A stretch of 14,209 nt of DNA from Puniceicoccales bacterium (GTDB taxonomy: Bacteria > Verrucomicrobiota > Verrucomicrobiia > Opitutales > UBA953). Position numbers and translations under genes: made by a program. Under the pieces are notes generated by a model, which was given only the letters and a program-made list of their open reading frames with translations, had not been told where the DNA came from and ran no database searches. The DNA lies in the NCBI GenBank assembly GCA_031289285.1, contig JAITPT010000161.1, positions 1-14,209 of the forward strand, in the 5' to 3' direction. This document shows positions 1 through 6,855 of the stretch, piece by piece (position 1 is the first letter of the stretch; every line of letters starts with the position of its first letter).

Positions 1-441
1 CCCCTCCCCCCCCCAGACAGGGCAAAAGTGCAATAAAGTGCCAGACGCTTTTTCCTTTGACTCGCGATTTTTGTCCGGCATGGGCTGGTAAGCGCAACAC
101 CTGTGGAGTGTGGTAGCAGAGCAAGGGACGAGCACCGACACCACTTTCGTAGATGGCGCAAGCATCTGGCAACCAGTGCCTTCCAGCATCTCGAAAACGG
201 TGCAGGCGGGTCGGAGGAGCACTTTGCGGCCTCTGCCACGCACTACATAAGGGCGAATGGGCAGCATCTGTGGCCTGTGTGGTGTGGCACGGGCGTTTCG
301 CCTGTGTGGTGCGCGGCGAAGCCGTGTCTCCGTTGGCGAGCACGAGTCAAGTAGTTTATTTAGCCTGGTAAATTATTCTCGCGGTGGCTGAGGCAGTGTT
401 GGGTGTGCCGACGCACACGCGACACGGGCGAGACGCCTGTG
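1..441. repeat. 445-bp tandem repeat, copy 1 (left edge cut)
   Basis: This stretch matches 442-885 at an offset of about 445 bases, with scattered substitutions and small indels. It starts in a C/T-only tract (1-14), then runs through the word AAAGTGCCAGACGCTTTTT (35-53), a non-coding middle, the palindromic core TTTAGCCTGGTAAA (359-372) and a GC hairpin at 423-441. Short open frames cross it, but a one-base indel relative to copy 2 (near 211) and amino-acid-changing differences argue against coding. The left boundary is lost at the window edge, so more copies may lie upstream. Confidence 0.9.
288..306. repeat. Short GC hairpin CACGGGCG-TTT-CGCCTGTG
   Basis: This is an 8-bp stem (with one G-T pair) around a 3-nt loop. 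Close relatives sit at 423-441 (loop AGA), 733-752 and 867-885, so each 445-bp unit has two. Placement in non-coding repeats suggests a small dispersed palindrome rather than a terminator, because no T-tract follows it. Confidence 0.6.
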
Positions 442-885
442 CCCCCCCCTCCCCCCCCCAGACAGGGCAAAAGTGCAATAAAGTGCCAGACGCTTTTTCC
501 TTTGACTCGCGATTTTTGTCCGGCATGGGCTGGTAAGCGCAACATCTATGGAGTGTGGTAGCAGAACAAGGGACGATCACCGACATCACTTTCGCAGATG
601 GCGCAAGCATCTGGCAACCAGTGCCTTCCAGCATCTCGAAAACGGTGCAGGAGGGTGCGGAGGAGCACTTCGCGGCCTCTGCCACGCACTACATAAGGGC
701 GAATGGGCGGCATCTGTGGCCTGTGTGGTGTGGCACGGGCATTTTCGCCTGTGTTGCGTGCGACGAAGCCGTGTCCCCGTTGGCGAGCACGAGTCAAGTA
801 TTTTATTTAGCCTGGTAAATTATTCTCGTGGGGCTGAGGTAGTGTTGGTGTGCCGACGCATACGCGCACGGGTGAGACGCCTGTG
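442..885. repeat. 445-bp tandem repeat, copy 2
   Basis: Second unit of the tandem duplication. It opens with a C-tract interrupted by one T (442-459), carries AAAGTGCCAGACGCTTTTT at 480-498 and the palindromic core near 804-818, and ends in a CACGGGTGAGACGCCTGTG hairpin (867-885). It abuts the 170-bp inverted-repeat material that starts at 887. I recognise no protein domain in any frame. Confidence 0.9.
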
Positions 886-886
886 G

Positions 887-921
887 GCAAACCCTTCCCG
901 CTGAACTGCCGTTCTTAGGTT
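887..921. repeat. Right-end fragment of the 170-bp hairpin element
   Basis: Bases 887-921 repeat 1054-1088 almost exactly (offset 167). They equal the last ~35 bases of the full element that follows. Together with the left arm of that element they form a near-perfect palindrome at 904-940: 18-bp arms, one mismatch, one-base centre. A truncated neighbouring copy therefore sits immediately before the full copy. Confidence 0.75.
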
Positions 922-1090
922 AAACCTAAAAACGGCAGTTAATGCGGGTGGTTTTGCACAATCTTTTGGCCGTCTGCGGCTTGCGTTTTCCGCTCCACGC
1001 ACCGCAAGGTGCGCGTCGGGAAAGCGTAAACCGCAGCCGCCTCAAAATCTTGCGCAAACCCATCCCGCTGAACTGCCGTTCTTAGGTTAA
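920..1090. mobile_element. ~170-bp inverted-repeat (MITE-like) element, copy A
   Basis: Ends are inverted repeats: ACCTAAAAACGGCAGTT (924-940) and AACTGCCGTTCTTAGGTTAA (1071-1089 region). Inward complementarity continues: GCGGGTGGTTTTGCACAA pairs with TTGCGCAAACCCATCCCGC, and CTGCGGCTTGCGTTTTCC pairs imperfectly with GGAAAGCGTAAACCGCAG. It ends in a perfect tip, CGCACC-GCAA-GGTGCG (998-1013), at the exact midpoint. The whole element could fold as one long hairpin. No ORF with recognisable content lies inside. The same architecture recurs at 13416-13586. A fragment of another left end (AAAAACGGCGGTGTT) follows at 1089-1104. Calling it mobile is inference; a structured RNA gene is the alternative. 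Confidence 0.7.
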
Positions 1091-1148
1091 AAACGGCGGT
1101 GTTGAGTGTGCTACCTCCTCGCCCGCGCCGCCACCAAGAAAGAGGCAC

Positions 1149-1166
1149 CGATGCGACGGGGCATCG
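1149..1166. repeat. Small hairpin CGATGC-N6-GCATCG
   Basis: A perfect 6-bp stem with loop GACGGG lies in G-rich non-coding DNA between the hairpin element and the end of the minus-strand gene at 1267. No function is evident. Confidence 0.4.
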
Positions 1167-1201
1167 CTGCATCGGGGCGGCGGGGCGGTGGGGCAACAGT
1201 G

Positions 1202-1235
1202 CGACGGGGCGGCGACTTTAGCCGCCGAGCCGTCG
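1202..1235 (-). terminator. Strong GC hairpin, possible terminator of the minus-strand gene
   Basis: Arms GGCGGC (1208-1213) and GCCGCC (1221-1226) pair perfectly around a 7-nt loop, extended by CGACGG/CCGTCG outside a small bulge. It lies about 30 bases beyond the stop codon of the minus-strand gene ending at 1267. On the minus strand no U-tract follows, so it is not a classic intrinsic terminator. It could equally be a dispersed palindrome or an mRNA 3'-end stabiliser. Confidence 0.4.
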
Positions 1236-1266
1236 AGGTCACGCTGCCCAAAGCGCGGGTGTGGTG

Positions 1267-2394
1267 TTAATCGTCGTCGTCGTCGTTGGCCTTGGCCTTG
1301 GGCAAGAGAAGTCCGAGCGTATTGGCGAGATTAACGAGGCTGGCGTCAGAATAGTCCACACGAAGCGTGGCGGCTTTTTCTTCATTGCCGATGATTACCG
1401 AGGAAAGAAGTTCTGAAACCTCCCGATAGAGCTTTAGGTCGGTCACCGCTTCTTTTTTCCGTCTTTCGGAATAGTCATCCAAGTTCTTAGTCGCACGTGC
1501 ATGATTTTGTGCAAGTTCGGCACGGAGAAATCCAAGCCCGCCATGGATTGGGACGAGTGCCCCTGCTAGGCTTTCTTCGGAAGCGAAATCGGCAATACCG
1601 CGAAGTTTCAAGGTGCCGGAGTCGTTGCCGAGTGCGAAATGAACCTTTGTGGGGAGAGCAGGAAATTGGAGTTTAGGAATCTGGAATTGAGCAAGATCGA
1701 AATAGAGGAGAGCCACTGGAGTGCCGGTCTGCGCGGCGAAAGCCGTAAGCGAAGCCGGAGGGACGTATGCTTTCGCCTTCCCGTCAAGGGTATCGGCGAC
1801 TGTTTTAAGAATTTCCTTGGAACGAGAAGAGGAAAGCCACGAGTCCGATTTATTACCGAGAACGAACACGGCAGTTTTTGCGTCTATAAAGAGCAGGAAT
1901 CCACGGGATCCAAGGATTTCTCTGTTCACTTCGATAAATTCGTGTTTCCCAATCGTATGAGTCTTCACGTTCTTTTTGCCCTGCTCATTGGCAATATAGG
2001 CACGAATTTTTTCCGGCGCAAAGGTGCCGCGAGCAACAATGATTGTTGCCTCTGGCGGACCGCGGCGGGGACTTTCAATCTTTCCGGAAGACGACTTCTT
2101 TACTTCCGGCGGCAAGAAGCCGACCGTAACGTCGAGGAGGCTTACCCACGGGTCGAAGCCAGTGTCCTTTTTAAGTTTCTTGTTTTTACGCTCGGACCCG
2201 AAGCTTTCCGCGATTCTCTGCAGAATGCCATTTTTCCCGGCGACCTTGAAGGACTCGGTCTTATTGAGTGCTTCGATGTCGGCATGGAAGATGCCGACGG
2301 CGTCCGCTGGGATGCCTTGCGTGTTGAGTGGGGCTTCGCAGCCCGTAGTTACAAGGGCGCAGAATGCGCCGAGGATGAGGAAGAACTTTTTCAT
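1267..2394 (-). CDS. Probable lipoprotein of unknown function (paralog 1)
   Basis: A 375-residue exported protein. Residues 1-18 form a signal peptide (MKKFFLILG start, hydrophobic core) ending in VTTGC. Cys19 is a plausible lipidation site, although Thr at -3 is not the favoured lipobox residue. The mature protein begins APLNTQGIPADAVGIFHAD and contains no enzyme motif I recognise. The C-terminus ends in five aspartates. It is clearly homologous to its upstream neighbour at 2470-3573: both share HAD-x-EALNKTESFK after the signal peptide and DYSDASLVNLA near the C-terminus, with the same overall plan. The pair is probably co-transcribed (75-base gap). A periplasm-facing envelope role is inferred from the signal only. 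The long plus-strand open frame across this region is its antisense shadow. Confidence 0.85.
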   Translation of the reverse strand: MKKFFLILGAFCALVTTGCEAPLNTQGIPADAVGIFHADIEALNKTESFKVAGKNGILQRIAESFGSERKNKKLKKDTGFDPWVSLLDVTVGFLPPEVKKSSSGKIESPRRGPPEATIIVARGTFAPEKIRAYIANEQGKKNVKTHTIGKHEFIEVNREILGSRGFLLFIDAKTAVFVLGNKSDSWLSSSRSKEILKTVADTLDGKAKAYVPPASLTAFAAQTGTPVALLYFDLAQFQIPKLQFPALPTKVHFALGNDSGTLKLRGIADFASEESLAGALVPIHGGLGFLRAELAQNHARATKNLDDYSERRKKEAVTDLKLYREVSELLSSVIIGNEEKAATLRVDYSDASLVNLANTLGLLLPKAKANDDDDD

Positions 2395-2469
2395 AGTAGT
2401 GCTTGGTGTTGGATGTTGGTTTATTTGTTGTTGGTTGGTTGGTTGGGGACGAATGAAAGTGGCGTGATG
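2395..2469 (-). other. A/C-rich intergenic leader before paralog 1
   Basis: Read on the minus strand this spacer is almost only A, C and T, with tandem CCAA units (around 2431-2448) and CAACATCCAACACC before the ATG. It has no Shine-Dalgarno-like purine run. It resembles the A/C-rich leaders before the plus-strand genes, which suggests a shared, low-structure initiation context. Confidence 0.5.
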
Positions 2470-3573
2470 TTATTCGACATCGGTGTCGCCGGTGGCACGT
2501 CGCGAGGCGGTGGCAACGAGTTTGGCGAGATTGACGAGACTGGCGTCGGAATAATCCATGTTGAAGGTGATGTTTTTCCCGCTGCCATTGATAACGGGGA
2601 CGGAGAGAACTTTGGAAACTTCTTTGGCAATTTGCAGCAATATCTCCGACTTTCCACCGAGTTCTTGCTTTTGCTCTTTAAAGCGGCGTAGCTCTCTGGC
2701 GATTTGGGCATTGAGGTGACCAAGCCCGTCACGGAGTTGGATGAGTGCCTGCGCCGCACCCTCTTCGGATTCAAAGCCGCCAAGGGTGCGAAGTTTCAAC
2801 GTTCCGGCGGCATTGCCGAGGGCGAGATGGATGCTGCTGGGGAAAAGAGGTTCGGGGATTTTTAAGGATGAGAAGTCAAAATAGGCGAGAATTGCTGGGG
2901 TGCCGGTCTGTGCGCCGAGGGGCGCAAGCGAGGGCGGGGGAGCGTAAGATTTCGTCTTGCCGTCAAAAGCGTCCGCGACGGCCTTAAGAATTTTGGTGGT
3001 TTGCCCACTTTCTCTCGAACCGCCGAAGGGGGCTTCTGTGACGAGGACTCCAGTTTCCTTGTCCACAAGAAGCAGAAATGCTCCCTCTTCGACTTCGATA
3101 AACTTGCGGGAGCCGACGGTCAGTGGTTTCGCCGATTTTTCGTTTTGTTCTTTTTGGGCGATATTGGCGCGGATTTTTCCTTGGTCGAAGTTGCCGCGCA
3201 AAATCCAGATTGCTGCCGCTGGCGTCTCGGGGTGGGAACGCCTTGCGGGAGTCGCGGCATTGGGTGTTTTTTCTCCGGCGGTTTTCGGAAACGGCGGCAA
3301 GACGCCGACCGTAAATCCGCGGACTTCCGCCCATTGGTCAAAGCCGAACAGCTTTTTAATTTGTGCCGGAATGCCTTTGTTCACCAGTTCGCGTCGCAGG
3401 AAACCCGTCCCTGACATGGCTGACTTGAACGACTCGGTTTTGTTGAGGGCTTCGACGTCGGCGTGGAAGACGCCGATGGCGTCCGCCGGAATGCCGTGGG
3501 TATTGAGGGGGCCAGCGAAGGCTGCAGCGACGAGGGCGCAGGATGCACCGAGGGCGAGGAAAAGTTTTCGCAT
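2470..3573 (-). CDS. Exported protein of unknown function (paralog 2)
   Basis: A 367-residue protein from the ATG at 3573. The frame is open for another 34 codons upstream, but only the 3573 start places a signal peptide (MRKLFLALGASCALVAAAFA, cut near AFA|GP) at the N-terminus, matching the paralog downstream. The mature part begins GPLNTHGIPADAIGVFHAD and shares HADVEALNKTESFK and DYSDASLVNLA with paralog 1. Unlike paralog 1 there is no lipobox cysteine, so this copy should be soluble in the periplasm or secreted. Middle segments are rich in Lys, Arg and Gln. I recognise no catalytic motif. The gap to trmL upstream is 156 bases, so it may have its own promoter. Function is unknown. Confidence 0.85.
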   Translation of the reverse strand: MRKLFLALGASCALVAAAFAGPLNTHGIPADAIGVFHADVEALNKTESFKSAMSGTGFLRRELVNKGIPAQIKKLFGFDQWAEVRGFTVGVLPPFPKTAGEKTPNAATPARRSHPETPAAAIWILRGNFDQGKIRANIAQKEQNEKSAKPLTVGSRKFIEVEEGAFLLLVDKETGVLVTEAPFGGSRESGQTTKILKAVADAFDGKTKSYAPPPSLAPLGAQTGTPAILAYFDFSSLKIPEPLFPSSIHLALGNAAGTLKLRTLGGFESEEGAAQALIQLRDGLGHLNAQIARELRRFKEQKQELGGKSEILLQIAKEVSKVLSVPVINGSGKNITFNMDYSDASLVNLAKLVATASRRATGDTDVE

Positions 3574-3729
3574 GAATGTCGTGTGGCCGAGTTGGATTTT
3601 GTTGTGTTGACGTTCCGTGATTCGGACGCGGACGTGTAACACCGCGAAGGCTCGCCGAGTTACAGGGCTTCGCAAGAAAAATCTTGGGGCTACCCTTGCA
3701 GGGGGTTGCCCTCGCTGGTTTCGTTGCGG
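3574..3729 (-). other. Spacer between trmL and the paralog pair
   Basis: On the minus strand this holds an inverted repeat (GCGAAG ... CTTCGC, overlapping TGTAAC ... GTTACA, about 3630-3675) and then an A/C-rich stretch, CAACACAACAAAATCCAAC, before the ATG at 3573. The alternative pairings could act as an attenuator or promoter-proximal structure. I see no convincing -35/-10 pair. Confidence 0.3.
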
Positions 3730-4200
3730 TCAACTTTGGCGTTGGCGGATTTGACGCAGTGCTTCGTAGGCGGTGATGGCGGCGGCGGTGGCGAGGTTTA
3801 GCGAGCGCAGGGCAGGGTTGAATTGCGGTATCGTGATGCGGCGCTCTTCGCCGATTGACTCGTGCAACCACTCCGGCGCACCCGAACCCTCGTTGCCGAA
3901 AACTAAGCCGTCGCCGTCAGCAAAATCCGCGTCCCAAATCGTCCGTTGCGCGTGCGTCGTCAGCAGCCAGAGACGTCCGGGCGGACGCGCTTCGTCCGCC
4001 AGAAATGCCGCCCAATCCGCGTGGTGATGCACGTCGAGCGAATACCAGTAATCCATGCCGGCGCGGCGCAATTTGGCGTCGGTGATGGTGAACCCCAGCG
4101 GGTAAATCAGGTGCAGCCGCGAGCCGGTGACGGCGCATGTGCGCCCGACATTGCCGGTGTTCTGCGGGATTTCGGGCCGGTGCAAAATGATGTGAAACAT
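3730..4200 (-). CDS. trmL: tRNA (cytidine/uridine(34)-2'-O)-methyltransferase TrmL
   Basis: A 156-residue SPOUT-class methyltransferase, full length for the TrmL/YibK family. It transfers a methyl group from S-adenosylmethionine to the ribose 2'-OH of wobble base 34 in tRNA-Leu isoacceptors. Visible signatures are motif 1, PEIPQNTGNVGRT (residues 9-21), FGNEGSGAPEW (101-111) and LRSLNLATAAAI (131-142), which together form the trefoil-knot cofactor site. The ATG at 4200 begins MFHIILHRPEIPQNTGN, matching the family N-terminus. It is a cytoplasmic enzyme, probably acting as a homodimer. It lies 79 bases downstream of smpB in the same direction, consistent with a translation-related operon with smpB and rpoZ. 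Substrate specificity is assigned by family. Confidence 0.95.
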   Translation of the reverse strand: MFHIILHRPEIPQNTGNVGRTCAVTGSRLHLIYPLGFTITDAKLRRAGMDYWYSLDVHHHADWAAFLADEARPPGRLWLLTTHAQRTIWDADFADGDGLVFGNEGSGAPEWLHESIGEERRITIPQFNPALRSLNLATAAAITAYEALRQIRQRQS

Positions 4201-4279
4201 GGCGGCGTCAGGATGTTTTTTTTGCTTTGCTTTGTGTTGCTTCGTTTCGCTTCGCGGCGCGGCGCGTCGCGGCGCGTTG
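4201..4279 (-). other. smpB-trmL spacer, low complexity
   Basis: On the minus strand this has two direct copies of CGCGCCGCG and then a purine/C-rich run ending in an A-tract (T-tract at 4213-4220 on the plus strand) shortly before the trmL ATG. There is no inverted repeat that would make a terminator, so read-through from smpB to trmL is likely. Confidence 0.35.
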
Positions 4280-4756
4280 TCAATCTTCGTCGCGGCGGAT
4301 GGCGCGGCGGATTTCGCGTTCGGCGTCGCGGCGTTTTAAGTCCTGCCGTTTGTCGTGGTGTTGTTTGCCCTTGGCGACGGCGATTTCTATTTTTGCCAAA
4401 GCGCCTTTGAAATACAGCCGTGCGGGGATGATTGTGTAGCCGCCAGATTGCGTGGCGACGACGAGCTTGCGGATTTCGCGCTGGTGCAAAAGCAGCTTGC
4501 GCGGGCGGTAGGGGTGGTGGTTGTTTTGGTTGCCGAAGTCGTATTCGGAGATGTGCGCGTGGTAGAGCACGGGCACTCCGCCATCAAGCCGCACGAAGCT
4601 GTCGGCGAGGTTCACTTTGCCGGCGCGGACGGCCTTGATTTCGGTGCCCACGAGCATGACGCCCGCCTCGTAGCGTTGCTCCAAAAAATAATCGTGCCCC
4701 GCTTTGGCGTTGCGAAACTCGCGCGGCTCGCGTCGCTTGCTCTTGTCGGCGCTCAT
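4280..4756 (-). CDS. smpB: SsrA-binding protein SmpB
   Basis: A 158-residue protein of normal SmpB length. It binds tmRNA and brings it to ribosomes stalled on mRNAs lacking a stop codon, so that the nascent chain is tagged and the ribosome released. Family features in order: N-terminal FRNAKAGHDYFLEQRYEAG, GTEIKAVRAGKVNLADSFV (oligonucleotide-binding barrel), RPRKLLLHQREI, and YFKGALAKIEIAVAKGKQ leading into the basic tail HHDKRQDLKRRDAEREIRR that inserts in the ribosome. The ATG at 4756 is 30 bases after the rpoZ stop, so the two are very likely co-transcribed. The partner tmRNA gene is not in this window. Confidence 0.97.
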   Translation of the reverse strand: MSADKSKRREPREFRNAKAGHDYFLEQRYEAGVMLVGTEIKAVRAGKVNLADSFVRLDGGVPVLYHAHISEYDFGNQNNHHPYRPRKLLLHQREIRKLVVATQSGGYTIIPARLYFKGALAKIEIAVAKGKQHHDKRQDLKRRDAEREIRRAIRRDED

Positions 4757-4786
4757 GGAGAGGTGGGAGGCGGCGGGCTGACGCGA

Positions 4787-4993
4787 CTAATTCGTCGGCG
4801 TGTAAAGCTCGTAGGAAATCTTGCCCTCGATGATTTCACGTAGCGCGATGTCCTCTGGCTCGAGTTTTTCCAAAGACTGGAAAAGCGGCTCGATGCCGGA
4901 CTTGAGCTGCTTGACACGCCGCGAGACGACGTTGATGAGGATGTTCGGGTCAGGGATGACCTTGCTGGCTTGTTTCAGGTATTCGTCGCGCAT
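4787..4993 (-). CDS. rpoZ: DNA-directed RNA polymerase subunit omega
   Basis: A 68-residue protein, in the range of short omega subunits. Omega wraps the beta' C-terminal region and helps core polymerase assembly. The fit rests on the N-terminal part (residues 1-40), with YLKQASKVIPDPNILINVVSRRVKQL resembling the family's nucleus: a short helix, then N-x-L-x-N-x-V-x-x-R-x-x-Q-L. It continues with a C-terminal acidic segment, LEPEDIALREIIEGKISYE, matching the family's conserved ALREI-x-x-GKI region. It is the first gene of a minus-strand run with smpB and trmL. The start at 4993 is supported by size. Confidence rests on the N-terminal and ALREI motifs. Confidence 0.9.
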   Translation of the reverse strand: MRDEYLKQASKVIPDPNILINVVSRRVKQLKSGIEPLFQSLEKLEPEDIALREIIEGKISYELYTPTN

Positions 4994-5269
4994 GGATTAA
5001 AAAAGAGGCGGGGGAAGATGGGCGCATCAACTTTTTTTGCAAGCATTTTTTTCGCGACATCCACGCCCGCCCGCCCGCCCGCCATCCGCCACCCGCGTCG
5101 GCTACAACGAACCACCCGCTCGCCGCCCGCCGCCGCCCACCTCCCGCCGTCCACCTCCCGCCGTCCGCAGTTTTCCCGCTAACGCCGCTTGACACCCGTG
5201 CCTGCGCTGCCTTTGCTACCTACCCGCGTCTCACTGCCGCGCCTCACATCTAACCACCTTTTTCTTCCC
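4994..5269. other. Divergent intergenic region between rpoZ and the pseudopilin cassette
   Basis: The only divergent junction in the window, so promoters for both blocks should lie here. It holds two T-runs (5031-5038, 5045-5052), tandem CGCC units (about 5064-5083) and two adjacent copies of CCACCTCCCGCCGT (5137-5150, 5151-5164). The minus strand of the second part is G-run rich and could form G-quadruplexes. A short open frame on the minus strand here has low-complexity content and is not a gene. Confidence 0.6.
5189..5217 (+). promoter_or_regulatory. Candidate sigma-70-type promoter for the pseudopilin cassette
   Basis: A perfect TTGACA (5189-5194) is followed after 17 bases by TTTGCT (5212-5217), a weak -10 with three of six consensus bases. 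It lies about 50 bases upstream of the ATG at 5270, a suitable distance. The -35 is strong and the -10 poor, so this is only a candidate. Confidence 0.3.
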
Positions 5270-5911
5270 ATGTCCGTATTCCGCACATCCGCCCCGCGCC
5301 ACCGCAGCGCATTCACGCTCGTCGAGATTTTGCTCGTCGTCGCCATCATCGCCGTCCTCATGGCACTTGTCGCGGGTGCTGCCATGCAGGTCATTCGGGC
5401 TGCCAAAAAACAAAAGACCGTCACGATGTATAGCCAGTGGGCGACGGCGCTCGACAGCTACAAATCCTCTTACGGCGGCTACCCAAATCTCGGCTCCGGC
5501 TACAACTCGGCGGGCGATTCGTCCTACCTGCTCGACCAGTCCGAGGTCGTCGAAAACTTCGTCCGCGCCCTCTCTGCCCGCAACATTGACGGCAACGAGC
5601 TTAGCGACGAACAGAGGAAATCGCTCAACCGTCGCCTGAAAAATTTCTGCACCTTCCCCAACGAAAACTACAAAGACGGCAACCCCGAAAACAAGCTGTT
5701 CACCGACCACATGGACAACACGAAAATCCACATCGTCCTCGATACCGACAGCAAGCCGGGCATCGTCCTCCAAGACCAAGACATGCCGGAAGACCCCGAG
5801 CCGCTCAAACTCCAAGACGGCAACCGCCTCAACGCCAGTATCTACATCGCCACCCTCAAAAAAGACGGCGGCGACGGCGGCGACTTCGAGGATGTCATCT
5901 ACTTCAAGTAA
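5270..5911 (+). CDS. Type II secretion GspG-like pseudopilin (prepilin)
   Basis: A 213-residue prepilin from the ATG at 5270. The frame stays open 27 codons upstream, but 5270 gives a normal short leader. The leader MSVFRTSAPRHRSA is basic and would be cut between Ala14 and Phe15, giving N-Phe with Glu at +5 (FTLVE), then a hydrophobic helix to about residue 40. The following KKQKTVTMYSQWATALDSYK and YGGYPN match the GspG pattern in which a helix leads to a Tyr-Pro turn. Family members are usually ~140 residues; this one carries an extra acidic/polar C-terminal region ending GGDGGDFEDVIYFK. It would assemble into an inner-membrane-anchored pseudopilus. It is the first of four prepilins in GHIJ-like order. 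A Verrucomicrobia-specific pseudopilin cassette is the alternative to a true secretion system. Confidence 0.85.
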   Translation: MSVFRTSAPRHRSAFTLVEILLVVAIIAVLMALVAGAAMQVIRAAKKQKTVTMYSQWATALDSYKSSYGGYPNLGSGYNSAGDSSYLLDQSEVVENFVRALSARNIDGNELSDEQRKSLNRRLKNFCTFPNENYKDGNPENKLFTDHMDNTKIHIVLDTDSKPGIVLQDQDMPEDPEPLKLQDGNRLNASIYIATLKKDGGDGGDFEDVIYFK

Positions 5912-6051
5912 GCGCACAGACCTCGCGGAAACTCAGAAACCACGCAAGGTCGCCACCGCCCAAAAAGCCACAACCACGAACCACGAACCCAACCGCCATC
6001 ACAACCACGAGCCACACCCTCAACCACAAACTCAACCGCACCGCATCACCA
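5912..6051 (+). other. A/C-rich leader between pseudopilin genes 1 and 2
   Basis: 140 bases, nearly all A and C after about 5945, with repeated ACCACGAACC-type words. There is no purine-rich Shine-Dalgarno before the ATG at 6052 and no terminator-like hairpin, so the next gene is probably read from the same transcript. Confidence 0.5.
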
Positions 6052-6855
6052 ATGAAACTTCCCGCCACCGCCGCCACTGCCACCGCCCGCAAAGCCAGAC
6101 GCCCCGCCTTCACCCTGTTAGAGGTGCTGGCCGTCGTCTTCATCATGGCCATCTTCGCCAGCATCGTCACCGTCCTCTCCCCCGCCAACCCCAAGGGGCG
6201 CGAGGGCGCGCAAAACGTTGCCGAAAATCTTTTCAACGTCGCCCGTGGCACCGCCGCGCTCGCCACCAACCCCGACCCGCAGCCCGAGAAAAACCCGCTC
6301 TTCAACATCCGCGCACGCCTCATCGTCCTCAAAGACAAAGAGGGCAACCACCCCGACGACCACCTCCGCCGCATCAGAATTATCATCGGCGGCACAAAAA
6401 AATCCGAATCAACTGCCCTCACTGATTACAGGTGGTATTGCTCCGAAGCACTCGACGCCTTTTTGCCGGACGGCTTCTACATGGTGCCGCCCGACGACCC
6501 CGATAACGGCCTCGCCGAAGCCTACCGCAGCAAAATCAACCTCCGCGACGGCGGCACCTACATCATGCGGCTTAACTACAACCCCGACCGCAATTCCCAA
6601 AACGAAGGCTCCGGCGACAGCGAGTGGTATTACTACGAGTTCAACAACGACGGCACCTCCAACATGAACTCCTCCACCTTCATCGTCGCCAAAGGAAGCA
6701 CCATCATCAAAGACGGCGGCAAGATTGAGATTTCCTTTGACAAAGACGAAAGCGGGCTTCCCAAAGAAATCACCGGCCTCTGGGTGGCGTCCGCTTCCAG
6801 CCGCTTCGTCCCCTTCGACAGCGCGGAAGAGATGCGCAAACTCGAGGACCTTTAA
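6052..6855 (+). CDS. GspH-like minor pseudopilin
   Basis: A 267-residue prepilin. The Ala/Arg/Lys-rich leader (residues 1-19) ends in RRPA, with predicted cleavage before Phe20 and Glu24 at +5 (FTLLE). The hydrophobic helix runs through VLAVVFIMAIFASIVTVL. After it, GAQNVAENLFNVARGTAALA resembles the amphipathic helix that follows the membrane segment in GspH/FimT proteins. The remaining ~190 residues hold beta-type segments and several Asp/Asn-rich turns; overall it is longer than typical GspH (~170-200). It probably sits at the tip or assembles with the other minor pseudopilins. Placement second after a GspG-like gene supports the H assignment, which otherwise rests on the N-terminal half only. 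The Verrucomicrobial Verru_Chthon type D family is another possible home. Confidence 0.75.
   Translation: MKLPATAATATARKARRPAFTLLEVLAVVFIMAIFASIVTVLSPANPKGREGAQNVAENLFNVARGTAALATNPDPQPEKNPLFNIRARLIVLKDKEGNHPDDHLRRIRIIIGGTKKSESTALTDYRWYCSEALDAFLPDGFYMVPPDDPDNGLAEAYRSKINLRDGGTYIMRLNYNPDRNSQNEGSGDSEWYYYEFNNDGTSNMNSSTFIVAKGSTIIKDGGKIEISFDKDESGLPKEITGLWVASASSRFVPFDSAEEMRKLEDL

Noticed and set aside
103..904. Overlapping open frames in the 445-bp repeats, including one reading GTITDITFADGASIWQP
   Set aside because: The two copies differ by a one-base indel and by amino-acid-changing substitutions, and upstream stops break the frame. No coding constraint is visible. A decayed gene fragment cannot be fully excluded.
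1639..2691. A 350-codon plus-strand open frame
   Set aside because: It lies antisense to two genes with signal peptides and clear homology to each other. Its composition is odd and it contains no motif. It is a shadow of the minus-strand genes.
4950..5195. Short minus-strand frame upstream of rpoZ
   Set aside because: It is made from low-complexity CGCC and CCACCTCCCGCCGT repeats, with Arg/Gly-rich content and no homology.
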